Of a DNA stretch of 64,000 nt, positions 42,069-50,677 are shown in pieces; the stretch's first letter is position 1; each line of letters starts with the position of its first letter. The stretch covers positions 6,163,543 to 6,227,542 of the forward strand of contig NZ_QFRX01000001.1 of the NCBI RefSeq assembly GCF_003143935.1, in the 5' to 3' direction. A program made the translations under genes and the position numbers. The DNA is from Streptomyces sp. Act143 (GTDB lineage: Bacteria > Actinomycetota > Actinomycetes > Streptomycetales > Streptomycetaceae). A model generated the notes under the pieces. It worked only from the letters and a program-made list of their open reading frames with translations. It searched no databases and was not told where the DNA came from.

Positions 42069-44383
42069 CCACGAACACCCTGACCGCCGCCCCCGTCACC
42101 GACGCCCACGCCCTCACCGGCAAGCGCCGCATCGCCTTCGCGTCCTACGTCGACGAGAACTACCTGCCCGGCTTCCTGACCCTGCTCAGGAGCCTCGCCC
42201 TGTCCAACCCGGGTGTGTGCGAGGACTTCGTCGTCCTCTACGACGACCTGCGCCCCGGCTCGATCGCCCGCATCCGCGCCCTGCATCCGCGGATCGTCCT
42301 CAAGCGCGTCGACGACACGCACTACGACGCGTACAAGAAGGGCGACCAGGACAACTACCTGGTCCGCAAGGCGTACTTCATCCTGGATGTGTTCCGCATC
42401 CGCGAGTACGACACCGTCATCACCCTGGACACCGACATGGTCGTCCTCGGCGATCTGCGCGAACTCCTCGAACTGCGCGAGGGGCTGGCGGCCGTACCGC
42501 AGTTCTTCTACGGGCAGCACAAGCTCAACTCCGGACTCCTGGTCATCCAGCGCGAGTACCTCAGCGACGAGTTCTGCGCCCGGCTCGACCAGTGCGGGCG
42601 CTCCGGCGACTACGAGCTCGACAAGCACGACCAGGGCATCCTCAACGCCGTCCTCGACGGCGACTTCATCCGCCTCGACCCGCGCTACAACTTCGTCAAG
42701 CGGCGGCTGTCGGGCGACCTGCCCGTCCCGGACGACACCGCGATCCTGCACTTCACCGGCCGCCACAAGCCGTGGCAGGGCGGTGAGGCCGGGTACAGCC
42801 AGGCCGAGGACAAGTGGCGCGAGTACGAGCTGACCGACGCCGAGTTCCAGGCGGCCTACCTGGAGTCCGCCGGCGGCCTCCACCACGACCTGGTCGTCCA
42901 CCTCGGCACCCCGCACGTGAAGCGCACCGGCGACGTCGAGGTGGCCCGCAAGGTCGCCGCCGCGCACATCGCGAACGGCGGCTACCAGGACGCCGTCGAC
43001 ATCCTCTCCGGTGTCCGCATCCCCCTCGACGAGGCCTGGCCGCACGAGGTCCTCGGCCACGCCCTGATGAGCGTCTCCCGCTACGAGGAGGCCAGGGCCC
43101 GGCTGCTGCTCGCCACCGCCGCCCCCAACCGGGCCGCCACCGCCTACGCCCGGCTCGCCCAGCTGGCCTGGGTGCACGGCGACAACACCGAGGCACTGCG
43201 GTACGCCACCGCCGGCCTCACCGTCGACCCGACGCACCGCCCGAGCCGCCTGTGGGCCCAGCGGGCCGCCGCCGTGCCCTCCCAGGAACGGGGCAGCGCC
43301 GACGACCAGCTCGCCCACGTCGCCTTCTACATGGACCGGCAGGGCAACGCGGGCGACAAGCTCCTCCCGGAGACCGTCCGCCTCGCCTTCGGCCCGGACA
43401 CCACGTCCCGGCGCTGGCACTCCGTCCACGCCCACCGCCTCTTCGACGAGGCGGCCCTGGAGCGCGTCAACGCCCGCCGCGGCCTGGTCATCGGCGGTGG
43501 CGGGCTCTTCATCCCGGACACCATGCCCAACGGCAACAGCGCCTGGCAGTGGAACGTCCCGGACGCGCTGCTGAACCGGATCGACGTCCCGATCGCGGTC
43601 TTCGCCGTCGGCTTCAACGCCTTCGACGGCCAGTCGTACCGCGCCCACCGCTTCCGCGAGTCGCTCCTCCAGCTCGTCGAGCGCTCCGCCTTCTTCGGCC
43701 TGCGCAACCACGGCTCGATCGAGAAGGTCCGGGCGATGCTGCCGTCGCACCTGCACGACAAGGTCCGCTTCCAGCCCTGCCCCACCACGGTCATGCGCCA
43801 ACTGGTGGCGGGCTGGCAGGACCCGGCAGAGCGGGACGACACGATCCTGATCAACGCCGCCTACGACCGCGCGGGCCTGCGCTTCGGACACGACTACGCC
43901 TACTTCCTCGCCCAAATGGCCCAGGCCGTAAGGGACTTGGCGGCGCTGGGCGAGGTGAAGTGCGTGGCGCACTCGCTCGACGACGAGAAGATCGCCTTCG
44001 ACCTGCGCCGCGAGCACGGCATCTCGATGCCCGTCATCCCGATGTACGACTTCGAGAACGACGAGATCCGCGACCTGTACGCCCGCACCAAGCTGGTCAT
44101 CGGCATGCGCGGCCACGCCGGCATGATCCCCTTCGGCGTCGGCACGCCGATCATCAGCCTGATCTCGCACCCGAAGATGGCTTACTTCCTGCGGGACATC
44201 GAGCGCCCGGAGTGGGGCGTCTCGGTCCACGACCGGCACCTCGCCGCCCACCTCGTGGAGCGCGCGAAGGACCTCCTCGCCGACCACGCCAAGACGGTCG
44301 CCGACGTCCACGGGCGCCAGCAGGAGCTGTGGAAGGTCACCGAGGCGAACGCGGCGGATCTGCGGGTGATCCTGGGGAGCTGA
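42065..44383 (+). CDS. Fusion of GT8-type glycosyltransferase and polysaccharide pyruvyltransferase
   Basis: This 772-residue three-part protein has an N-terminal GT8-like domain (about 1-270: IAFASYVDENYLPGFLTLLRSL, metal motif Asp122-Thr-Asp124 in ITLDTDMVVLGD, NSGLLVI and ILHFTGRHKPW). A helical TPR-like middle (about 280-400) follows. The C-terminal polysaccharide pyruvyltransferase domain (about 405-772) has FYMDRQGNAGDKLLPE, GGGGLFIPD and MRGHAGMIPFGVGTPIISL. It could add a hexose and then a pyruvate ketal to the same polymer. It is translationally coupled to the GT29 gene and followed by a terminator. Confidence 0.88.
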   Translation: MTTNTLTAAPVTDAHALTGKRRIAFASYVDENYLPGFLTLLRSLALSNPGVCEDFVVLYDDLRPGSIARIRALHPRIVLKRVDDTHYDAYKKGDQDNYLVRKAYFILDVFRIREYDTVITLDTDMVVLGDLRELLELREGLAAVPQFFYGQHKLNSGLLVIQREYLSDEFCARLDQCGRSGDYELDKHDQGILNAVLDGDFIRLDPRYNFVKRRLSGDLPVPDDTAILHFTGRHKPWQGGEAGYSQAEDKWREYELTDAEFQAAYLESAGGLHHDLVVHLGTPHVKRTGDVEVARKVAAAHIANGGYQDAVDILSGVRIPLDEAWPHEVLGHALMSVSRYEEARARLLLATAAPNRAATAYARLAQLAWVHGDNTEALRYATAGLTVDPTHRPSRLWAQRAAAVPSQERGSADDQLAHVAFYMDRQGNAGDKLLPETVRLAFGPDTTSRRWHSVHAHRLFDEAALERVNARRGLVIGGGGLFIPDTMPNGNSAWQWNVPDALLNRIDVPIAVFAVGFNAFDGQSYRAHRFRESLLQLVERSAFFGLRNHGSIEKVRAMLPSHLHDKVRFQPCPTTVMRQLVAGWQDPAERDDTILINAAYDRAGLRFGHDYAYFLAQMAQAVRDLAALGEVKCVAHSLDDEKIAFDLRREHGISMPVIPMYDFENDEIRDLYARTKLVIGMRGHAGMIPFGVGTPIISLISHPKMAYFLRDIERPEWGVSVHDRHLAAHLVERAKDLLADHAKTVADVHGRQQELWKVTEANAADLRVILGS

Positions 44384-44389
44384 GAGACC

Positions 44390-44417
44390 GCGGGCCCCCA
44401 CGGCACAGGGGGCCCGC
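44390..44417. terminator. Bidirectional terminator in the glycopolymer locus
   Basis: GCGGGCCCCC and GGGGGCCCGC form a perfect 10-base-pair stem with an 8-base loop between two convergent genes. Confidence 0.82.
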
Positions 44418-44425
44418 ACCTTTCG

Positions 44426-45409
44426 TCACGGGCGCCCGACGGCCTTGTGGAGCAGCCGGCCGAGCTTGGAGCCGCTCTCCGTCCGCTCCTTGTCGTACGC
44501 CTTCCGCAGCTGCTCGAAGTGATCCGCGCGGGTCCGGCTCAGATACGCGTCCGACTGGAGCGGCTTGGCGATCGACCAGGCGCGCCTGTGCTGACCGTCG
44601 TAGTGGGCGACATACGCCTTGGACAGTTCCAGGACGGACTTGAAGGGGATGCCGTCGGTGTGGTCGCGGTCGATCCGCTCCTGGACGGCGGAGATCAGCT
44701 TCAGCTTCTCGTCCACGGTGTAGTCGTCCTCGGTGATCCGCCTGAGAACGTCCGCCGGGACCGGCTTCACCACCTCGAAGGCCAGCGTGGAGCGGATCGG
44801 CGGGCCCGCGATCTCGATGTACGGCAGCAGCGCGCCCGTGCTGTGGTGCAGCCACGGCAGCCGGGGCCCGGCGAAGTCCTGGTGGAGCACGACCGTGCCG
44901 ACCCGCATCCGGCTCAGGAACCGCTCCGAGACGCACCGGAAGACCCGGGCCGTCTTGGCGATGTCGATGTGCAGGAACTCCACCGGGGTGGTGTCCTCGG
45001 GGTCCGAGGTCTGCCAGAGGTCGCCCGCGTGGATCTCCACGAAGGGCAGGAAGGGGCCGAGACGGCGCTTGAAGTCGTCCAGGAAGGAATCGTCGTCGGC
45101 CGGCCTGCGGCCGGAGTCGAAGAACTTCTCCGACGCGAACGTGCCCTTGCCGACACGGAAGAAGTCGTACGCGTGCAGCCGTCCCGTCCGCTCGTCGAAC
45201 ACCGGGCTCTCGTGCAGGCCGAGCGCGAGGGCGTACGTCGACCCGCCGCCTCCGGAGCCGAGTTCGACGATCTGCCCCTGGCCGGTGAGGTGGTGGCGGC
45301 CGACCAGGTACAGGAACTGCAGCTCCCAGGTGCTGCACTGGGTGTAGGGCAGGTCCTCCGGCAGCTCGACGCTGTCGAAGAGGGAGTAGAGCCGGCCGAG
45401 CTTCGTCAT
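44426..45409 (-). CDS. Class I SAM-dependent methyltransferase-like protein
   Basis: This 327-residue soluble protein starts MTKLGRLYSLFDSVELPEDL. Motif I is in GQIVELGSGGGGSTYALALGL. A later strand with acidic end is VEFLHIDIAKTARVFRCV, and LHQDFAGPRLPWLHHSTG resembles sugar methyltransferases of other polymer loci. The C-terminal third is helical and of unknown use. It is on the minus strand after the polysialyltransferase-type gene, separated by 138 bases. The acceptor is probably a polymer sugar. Confidence 0.78.
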   Translation of the reverse strand: MTKLGRLYSLFDSVELPEDLPYTQCSTWELQFLYLVGRHHLTGQGQIVELGSGGGGSTYALALGLHESPVFDERTGRLHAYDFFRVGKGTFASEKFFDSGRRPADDDSFLDDFKRRLGPFLPFVEIHAGDLWQTSDPEDTTPVEFLHIDIAKTARVFRCVSERFLSRMRVGTVVLHQDFAGPRLPWLHHSTGALLPYIEIAGPPIRSTLAFEVVKPVPADVLRRITEDDYTVDEKLKLISAVQERIDRDHTDGIPFKSVLELSKAYVAHYDGQHRRAWSIAKPLQSDAYLSRTRADHFEQLRKAYDKERTESGSKLGRLLHKAVGRP

Positions 45410-45547
45410 GAGAGCCTCACGGGATTCGGATAGCGGTGCCCGTGATCCTAGGGACCTCGAACACCGCTTCACCATTGAATCAACGGAGTAACTCGATGAT
45501 GGGGCTCTATTTCCATGCCCTTTGCGGGTAGTTCATGTCTGATTCGC

Positions 45548-46882
45548 TCAGCGCTTCACGGCCTTCTTCAGCGCCTTCGCCCGGCGCACCACCCTGCGCG
45601 CCGTCGAGTTGTGCGGCAGGAACGCCAGCCGCTCCGGGATGCCGCCGGGCAGGCCCAGGGAGGTGAGGCGCTTCTTCTTGAAGTAGCGCCGGGTGCGGGG
45701 GCGCAGGTGCTCGGCGAGGTACCTCTCCGCCGTCGCGCGCCGGGCCGGGTAGATGCGGTCCTGCATGGTGAAGCCGACCGCAGCGACCAGATCGGTCAAC
45801 TCCGCCGCGGGCAGAGGCTCTTCGCCGCCACGCTGCTCCAGGTCCGGCAGCACCGCGTCCGCCAGCACCGCCGGAACGCGGTTGCTGTTCTGGTACGGGG
45901 TCAGCCGGTCCAGCAGGGGTTCGGTGCCGACGCGGGCGACCGGGAGGCCGTAGAACTCGGTGGCCGTGAACAGGGCCGTGGAGAAGCAGCCGACGACCAG
46001 TGCGGGGCGGGCCTTCTCGAACAGCACCTCGGCGAGGACGGGCGTGTCGAGGACGGTGAGATCGACGCCCAGCTTCTCCGCCTCGGTCTCCAGGGCGCGG
46101 CTGAAGCGGGCCGGCGCCGTGGGGTGCGGCTTGAAGACGACCGAGCGGTGCCCGCGCTCGACCGCGCCGCGCAGCATCCGCACGTGCAGGGCCTCCTCCT
46201 CCTGCGCGGAGAGGATGTTCAGCGCGGACAGGTACTGGCCCAGCAGCAGCGCCGAGTTGTCCGGCAGCAACGGCAACCCGGCAACCGTCTCGGCGAGTTC
46301 GCTCAGCACCTTCAGGAAGGCGCCCGTGGGCACCACCTGCGCGGGCACGTCGAACTCGGTGAGCAGCAGGGGCGTCAGCCCCGGCACGAGGTCGAGGTGG
46401 AGCAGACGGCGCACCCGGGTGCCGACCAGCGGGTCGAGCTTGTTGCGGGTGGGGCCGTAACTCATCAGGCCGTCCGCGTAGACGTGCACGGGGGCGCCGG
46501 TGAACAGCTGCGCCACGGTCAGCGCCGGGGTGACCTGGATGGACTCCAGGACCAGCTCCACCCGGTCGTCCCCGAGGCCCCACAGCAGCCGCAGATAGCG
46601 CTCGAGGAGCGGGATGTCGTCGGCACGCGGGGTCCAGGCGCCGGGATGGAAGGGACGGATGGCCTCGTTCCAGGACAGCACCGCGTCGAAGTGGGACCGG
46701 AGGGGCTCGAAGCCCGGCATCTCGTCCAGCGGCGAAGTGGTCTCCGGCGTCGCCGAGTTGTTGAACACCAGCAGCACCCGGCGCTCGGCCTCGTCGAAGA
46801 GGTCGGAGTCGATGGCGGCGGCCAGCGTCGCCGCCCCGTACAGCGTGGAGGCGCAGAAGATCTGCGTGGTCGGGGTGGACAT
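45548..46882 (-). CDS. Polysialyltransferase-family glycosyltransferase
   Basis: This 444-residue cytoplasmic enzyme starts MSTPTTQIFCASTLYGAATL. It shows the motif set of bacterial GT-B sialyl- and polysialyltransferases: an acid-Gly motif in VYADGLMSYGPTRN, a His-Pro motif in VVFKPHPTAPARF and a Ser/Thr pair in VVGCFSTALFTA. I assign it to the alpha-2,8-polysialyltransferase-like family. Its ATG overlaps the stop of the upstream GT2 gene. It probably transfers CMP-nonulosonate to the growing chain. The C-terminus is strongly basic, which could favour membrane contact. Confidence 0.85.
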   Translation of the reverse strand: MSTPTTQIFCASTLYGAATLAAAIDSDLFDEAERRVLLVFNNSATPETTSPLDEMPGFEPLRSHFDAVLSWNEAIRPFHPGAWTPRADDIPLLERYLRLLWGLGDDRVELVLESIQVTPALTVAQLFTGAPVHVYADGLMSYGPTRNKLDPLVGTRVRRLLHLDLVPGLTPLLLTEFDVPAQVVPTGAFLKVLSELAETVAGLPLLPDNSALLLGQYLSALNILSAQEEEALHVRMLRGAVERGHRSVVFKPHPTAPARFSRALETEAEKLGVDLTVLDTPVLAEVLFEKARPALVVGCFSTALFTATEFYGLPVARVGTEPLLDRLTPYQNSNRVPAVLADAVLPDLEQRGGEEPLPAAELTDLVAAVGFTMQDRIYPARRATAERYLAEHLRPRTRRYFKKKRLTSLGLPGGIPERLAFLPHNSTARRVVRRAKALKKAVKR

Positions 46883-47868
46883 CAGGCGGCCGCCTTCGCT
46901 GTGGTGACCCGCCGCCGCAGCCGCCTCAGCTTCGAGGAGCGGCGCAGGTCCATCGTGTCGAGTACGTCCCCGAGCATGTCCTGCGGCATCCGCTTGATCG
47001 CCGCCGCGCTGCGCGCCCGCAGCTCCTTGGCGACGGCCGGCTCCCACTTGGACTCGTCGGACAGGTGGTGGGCGATGATCGCGCAGTAGGTGCGCACCGC
47101 CTTGGGCAGCAGCCGGTCCGCGTCCCGGTCGGCGGCCGTCTCCTCGATGACCTGGTCGAAGGCGCGGATGAAGTCCAGCTGGCGGGCGTCGCCGATCTGG
47201 GTGAGCGAGGAGGCCACCCCGCGCCGGTAGAACACGCCCAGCAGGCTCACCACGGCGAACGACTCCGCCTCGCGGTGCAGCTTCCAGATCCACGGCCGGT
47301 CCTCGGCGGTCCGCAGCCCGTCCGTGAAGTGCAGCAGCCCCCTGTCCAGCAGCCGCCGGTGGTACGCCCCCGCCCACGCGTAGGCGTAGTCCACGGACGT
47401 CGTCCGGTCGGCGGGCAGGATCGCGTCACGCGGGTTCAGCACCGCGCCGCGCAGCCCGACCGGGGCCCGGTGCACGGACCGGGCGCGGGCGGTCGCCTGC
47501 ACATGGTCGGTGCGGACGAAGTCGCAGCCCAGGTCCTCGATCGCCGCCACCAGGTCGGCGAAGTACCCCGGCGCGAGCCAGTCGTCGCCGTCCAGGAAGG
47601 TGAGGTACTCGCCGGTCGCCGCGTCGAGCCCGGTGTTGCGGGCGGTGGCGAGTCCGCCGTTCTTCTCATGACGGATGTATCTCACCTGCGCGACGTCCGA
47701 AAGCGACTCGGCCGCCCGTTCGAGAATAGCGGGCGTCTCATCCTTCGATTTGTCGTCGACGAGGATGAACTCGAAGTCGCTCCGGGCGTTGAGCCGCAGA
47801 CTTCTGAGGGTGTCCGGGGCGTATTGCTGCACGTTGTAGAACGGCACGATCACGGAAAGCTTTGGCAC
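46882..47868 (-). CDS. Family 2 glycosyltransferase
   Basis: This 328-residue GT-A enzyme has the nucleotide-binding start VPKLSVIVPFYNVQQYAPDTLRSL, the segment FEFILVDDKSKDETP, and the metal-binding DGD in YLTFLDGDDWLAPGYF. The C-terminal 150 residues are helical. GTG 47868 is chosen because it opens directly into the first strand; no better start with a ribosome site is seen upstream. It is first in a two-gene unit with the polysialyltransferase-type gene. Confidence 0.9.
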   Translation of the reverse strand: MPKLSVIVPFYNVQQYAPDTLRSLRLNARSDFEFILVDDKSKDETPAILERAAESLSDVAQVRYIRHEKNGGLATARNTGLDAATGEYLTFLDGDDWLAPGYFADLVAAIEDLGCDFVRTDHVQATARARSVHRAPVGLRGAVLNPRDAILPADRTTSVDYAYAWAGAYHRRLLDRGLLHFTDGLRTAEDRPWIWKLHREAESFAVVSLLGVFYRRGVASSLTQIGDARQLDFIRAFDQVIEETAADRDADRLLPKAVRTYCAIIAHHLSDESKWEPAVAKELRARSAAAIKRMPQDMLGDVLDTMDLRRSSKLRRLRRRVTTAKAAA

Positions 47869-48016
47869 CCGAGAAACGCTAGAAGGCCGCCCGGCTGGGC
47901 AACTTGACGCCGAAGGTACGGGGGGTGAACTCGATGTGTCGGAATGGTGCATCCCCTGTACTTCCGGCGCTTTCACGGGCCAGTTCGGCTCTCGGTGGGC
48001 TGTTGTTAACTTTTCG

Positions 48017-48056
48017 TTGATTCGCGGTTGGGCCATACCTAGGAATTGCTTCCTAG
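48017..48056 (+). promoter_or_regulatory. Candidate promoter with overlapping palindrome for the nonulosonate synthesis operon
   Basis: TTGATT (48017-48022), a 17-base spacer and TAGGAA (48040-48045) form a reasonable -35/-10 pair. The -10 box is inside the perfect palindrome CTAGGAA-TTGC-TTCCTAG (48039-48056), which could be an operator. The first gene starts at 48067 or 48103. Confidence 0.45.
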
Positions 48057-48066
48057 CGTCTTCGAC

Positions 48067-49413
48067 GTGCCAGCAAGTACGTCAGCAACCACAACGACGC
48101 CGATGCGCATCGCGGTCCTCGCGGATTCCGACACCCGCTGGAAATGGGGTGCGCTGACCGCCCATCGCATCGCACCGCGTGACGCCGCGCAAGAGGCCTC
48201 CGGCCTGAGCGGCTTCCTGCTGCGCGGCCGGGCCACGCCCACCCCGCGCCAGCTCGCGGAGGTCGGGGTCGAGGCCGAGGCGCTGCGCGAGGTGACGGCG
48301 GTCGAGTTCCTGCGGGCCATGGCCGAGGAGTCGTACGACATCGTCGTGCTCGCCCTCGTCGGCGGTGGCGTGCAGGCCATGCTGCACGGGCTGAAGCGCG
48401 TGTGGGAGGGTCGCTCCGAGCGCCCCGTGGTCGTCACCGGCTACGTCGGCGTCGTCTACGAGAAGCTCGCCGACGGCCTGCTGCTGCGGCACGGGGCGGA
48501 CCTGGTCCTCGCCAACTCCCGCCAGGACGCGGAGCGTTTCCGGTCCGTGTACGAGGGGGTCGGCGCCGACGCCGCCGCGGTGACGGAGGTGGCGCTGCCG
48601 TTCCTGGGCGGCGCGGCCTACGAGGGGGAACACGACCCGTACACGGTCGTCTTCGCCGTCCAGCCGTCCGTGCCGGACAGCCGCAAGGACCGTACGTACC
48701 TGCTGAACCGGCTGATCCGGCACGCCCGGCTGCACCCCGAGCGGGAGGTGCTGCTGAAGCTCCGCTCCAAGCCGGGCGAACACACCACCCACATCGAGGA
48801 GCAGCCCTACCAGAAGCTGGTCCAGAAGCTCGATCCACCGGCCAACTTCCGCCTGGTGTACGGGAACATGGGCGAGGTCCTGGACCGCACCGATCTGCTG
48901 GTCACGATCAGCTCGACGGCCGCGCTGGAGTCACTGCACCGCCGCATCCCGACGGTCGTCCTGACCGACCTGGGCGTACGGGAGACCCTCGGCAACCACC
49001 ACTTCGTCGGCTCCGGCTGCCTCGCCTCCTGGGACCAGCTCGACGACGGCCACCGGCCGTCGCCCGACCCCGAGTGGGTGGCCCGGCAGGGGGTCGTGGC
49101 TGGGGGTTCCTCCTCTGGGGGAGGCTCGTACGCGACCGCGTTCGACGCGGCGCGCGAGCGGATCGCGAAGCTGCTGGCCGGCACGCTGCCGCCGCTGACG
49201 CCGTACTACACGCCGGCGACTGCCCCCGGCTACCTGCCCGGCATCCTCGCCCGGCACCACCTGGGACCCGATGGCAGCCCGCTGCCGGGCGCCCCCGCCG
49301 CCGACAAGGAGCCCGGCCCGGTCCGGCAGATCGTGCGACGGGCGGCGCGCGGCGCCTACCGGCACGGGGTGCAGCGCGTCGCCCCCGTCATCCGGCGGAT
49401 GGGCGAGCTGTGA
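48067..49413 (+). CDS. DUF6716 putative glycosyltransferase
   Basis: This 448-residue cytoplasmic protein (from GTG 48067) has its core starting PMRIAVLADSDTRWKWGALTA; ATG 48103 is an alternative start. It has GT-B-like features: VLANSRQDAERF, a mid-region KLRSKPGEHTTHIEEQPY and a C-terminal TISSTAALESLHRRIPTVVLTD resembling the Ser/Thr pair of polysialyltransferase folds. I recall the family as DUF6716, a putative glycosyltransferase found beside sialic-acid genes in Streptomyces. It is first in the operon with NeuA-HAD and NeuB. Confidence 0.78.
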   Translation: MPASTSATTTTPMRIAVLADSDTRWKWGALTAHRIAPRDAAQEASGLSGFLLRGRATPTPRQLAEVGVEAEALREVTAVEFLRAMAEESYDIVVLALVGGGVQAMLHGLKRVWEGRSERPVVVTGYVGVVYEKLADGLLLRHGADLVLANSRQDAERFRSVYEGVGADAAAVTEVALPFLGGAAYEGEHDPYTVVFAVQPSVPDSRKDRTYLLNRLIRHARLHPEREVLLKLRSKPGEHTTHIEEQPYQKLVQKLDPPANFRLVYGNMGEVLDRTDLLVTISSTAALESLHRRIPTVVLTDLGVRETLGNHHFVGSGCLASWDQLDDGHRPSPDPEWVARQGVVAGGSSSGGGSYATAFDAARERIAKLLAGTLPPLTPYYTPATAPGYLPGILARHHLGPDGSPLPGAPAADKEPGPVRQIVRRAARGAYRHGVQRVAPVIRRMGEL

Positions 49414-49445
49414 CCTCTCTCGAAGGACTTCAAGGAGCAGATCTC

Positions 49446-50663
49446 ATGTCCAACCCGTCGGTACGCCGCGTCCTCGCGGTGATCCCCGCGCGCGGCGGCT
49501 CCAAGGGGGTGCCCGCGAAGAACCTCGCGCCCGTCGGAGGCGTCCCCCTCGTGGCGCGGGCCGTGCGGGAGTGCCGGGCCACCCGGCTCGTGACGGACGT
49601 CGTCGTCTCCACCGACGACCAGGCCATCGCCGCCGCGGCCCGGGAGGCGGGCGCCGAGGTCGTGCTGCGGCCCGCGGCCATCGCCGGGGACACGGCGACC
49701 TCCGAGGCGGCCGTGCTGCACGCCATGGACACCCACGAGGCGCTGCACGGCGCGGCCGTCGACGTGGTGATGCTCGTGCAGTGCACCAGCCCCTTCATCG
49801 TCCGCGAGGACGTCGAGGCGGTCGCCGCGGCGGTCGTCGAGCAGGGCGCCGACACGGCGGTCACCGTGGCCCCGTTCCACGGCTTCATCTGGCGCGACGA
49901 GGCCGACCCGGCCGCGCAGCCCGGCGGTTACGGCGTCAACCACGACAAGTCCTTCCGCCCCCGCCGCCAGGACCGCCCCCAGGACCTCCTGGAGACCGGC
50001 GCCGCCTACGCGATGGACGCGGCCGGCTTCCGCAAGCACCAGCACCGCTTCTTCGGCCGCACCGAACTGGTCCGTACGGACCCGGCCCGGGTGCTGGAGA
50101 TCGACGACCCCCACGACCTCGCACGGGCACGTGCGCTCGCGCCCCTGCTCGACGCCGACCGCCCCGGCGCCCTGCCGTCCTTCGCGGACGTCGACGCGGT
50201 CGTACTGGACTTCGACGGCACCCAGACCGACGACCGGGTGCTGATCGACGCCGATGGAAAGGAGTTCGTCTCCGTGCACCGCGGGGACGGACTCGGCATC
50301 GCCGCCCTGCGCAGGTCGGGCCTCCGGATGCTCATCCTCTCCACGGAGCAGAACCCGGTCGTCGCCGCCCGCGCACGGAAGCTCAAGATCCCCGTGCTGC
50401 ACGGCATCGACCGGAAGGACCTCGCCCTCAAGCAGTGGTGCGAGGAGCAGGGCATCGCGCCCGAGCGCGTGCTCTACGTCGGCAACGACGTCAACGACCT
50501 CCCGTGCTTCGCCCTCGTGGGCTGGCCCGTGGCGGTCGCGAGCGCCCACGACGTGGTACGCGGCGCCGCCCGTGCGGTCACCACCGTCCCCGGTGGCGAC
50601 GGCGCGATCCGAGAGATCGCCAGCTGGATCCTCGGCCCCTCTCTCGACTCCCTCGACAAGTAA
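49446..50663 (+). CDS. neuA: Acylneuraminate/Kdn cytidylyltransferase fused to a KdsC-like HAD phosphatase
   Basis: This 405-residue fusion activates a nonulosonic acid to its CMP form. The N-terminal domain (about 1-230) has the CMP-sugar synthetase signature LAVIPARGGSKGVPAKNLAP and VMLVQCTSPFIVREDVEAV. The C-terminal domain (about 240-405) is a small HAD phosphatase with DFDGTQTDDRVLID and YVGNDVNDLPCF, as in KdsC. ATG 49446 has AAGGAG upstream. The phosphatase domain suggests that the sugar is made as a 9-phosphate and dephosphorylated before activation. The gene symbol reflects the catalytic family; the actual sugar may be Kdn. Confidence 0.9.
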   Translation: MSNPSVRRVLAVIPARGGSKGVPAKNLAPVGGVPLVARAVRECRATRLVTDVVVSTDDQAIAAAAREAGAEVVLRPAAIAGDTATSEAAVLHAMDTHEALHGAAVDVVMLVQCTSPFIVREDVEAVAAAVVEQGADTAVTVAPFHGFIWRDEADPAAQPGGYGVNHDKSFRPRRQDRPQDLLETGAAYAMDAAGFRKHQHRFFGRTELVRTDPARVLEIDDPHDLARARALAPLLDADRPGALPSFADVDAVVLDFDGTQTDDRVLIDADGKEFVSVHRGDGLGIAALRRSGLRMLILSTEQNPVVAARARKLKIPVLHGIDRKDLALKQWCEEQGIAPERVLYVGNDVNDLPCFALVGWPVAVASAHDVVRGAARAVTTVPGGDGAIREIASWILGPSLDSLDK

Positions 50664-50677
50664 GGAACGTTCCTCGA

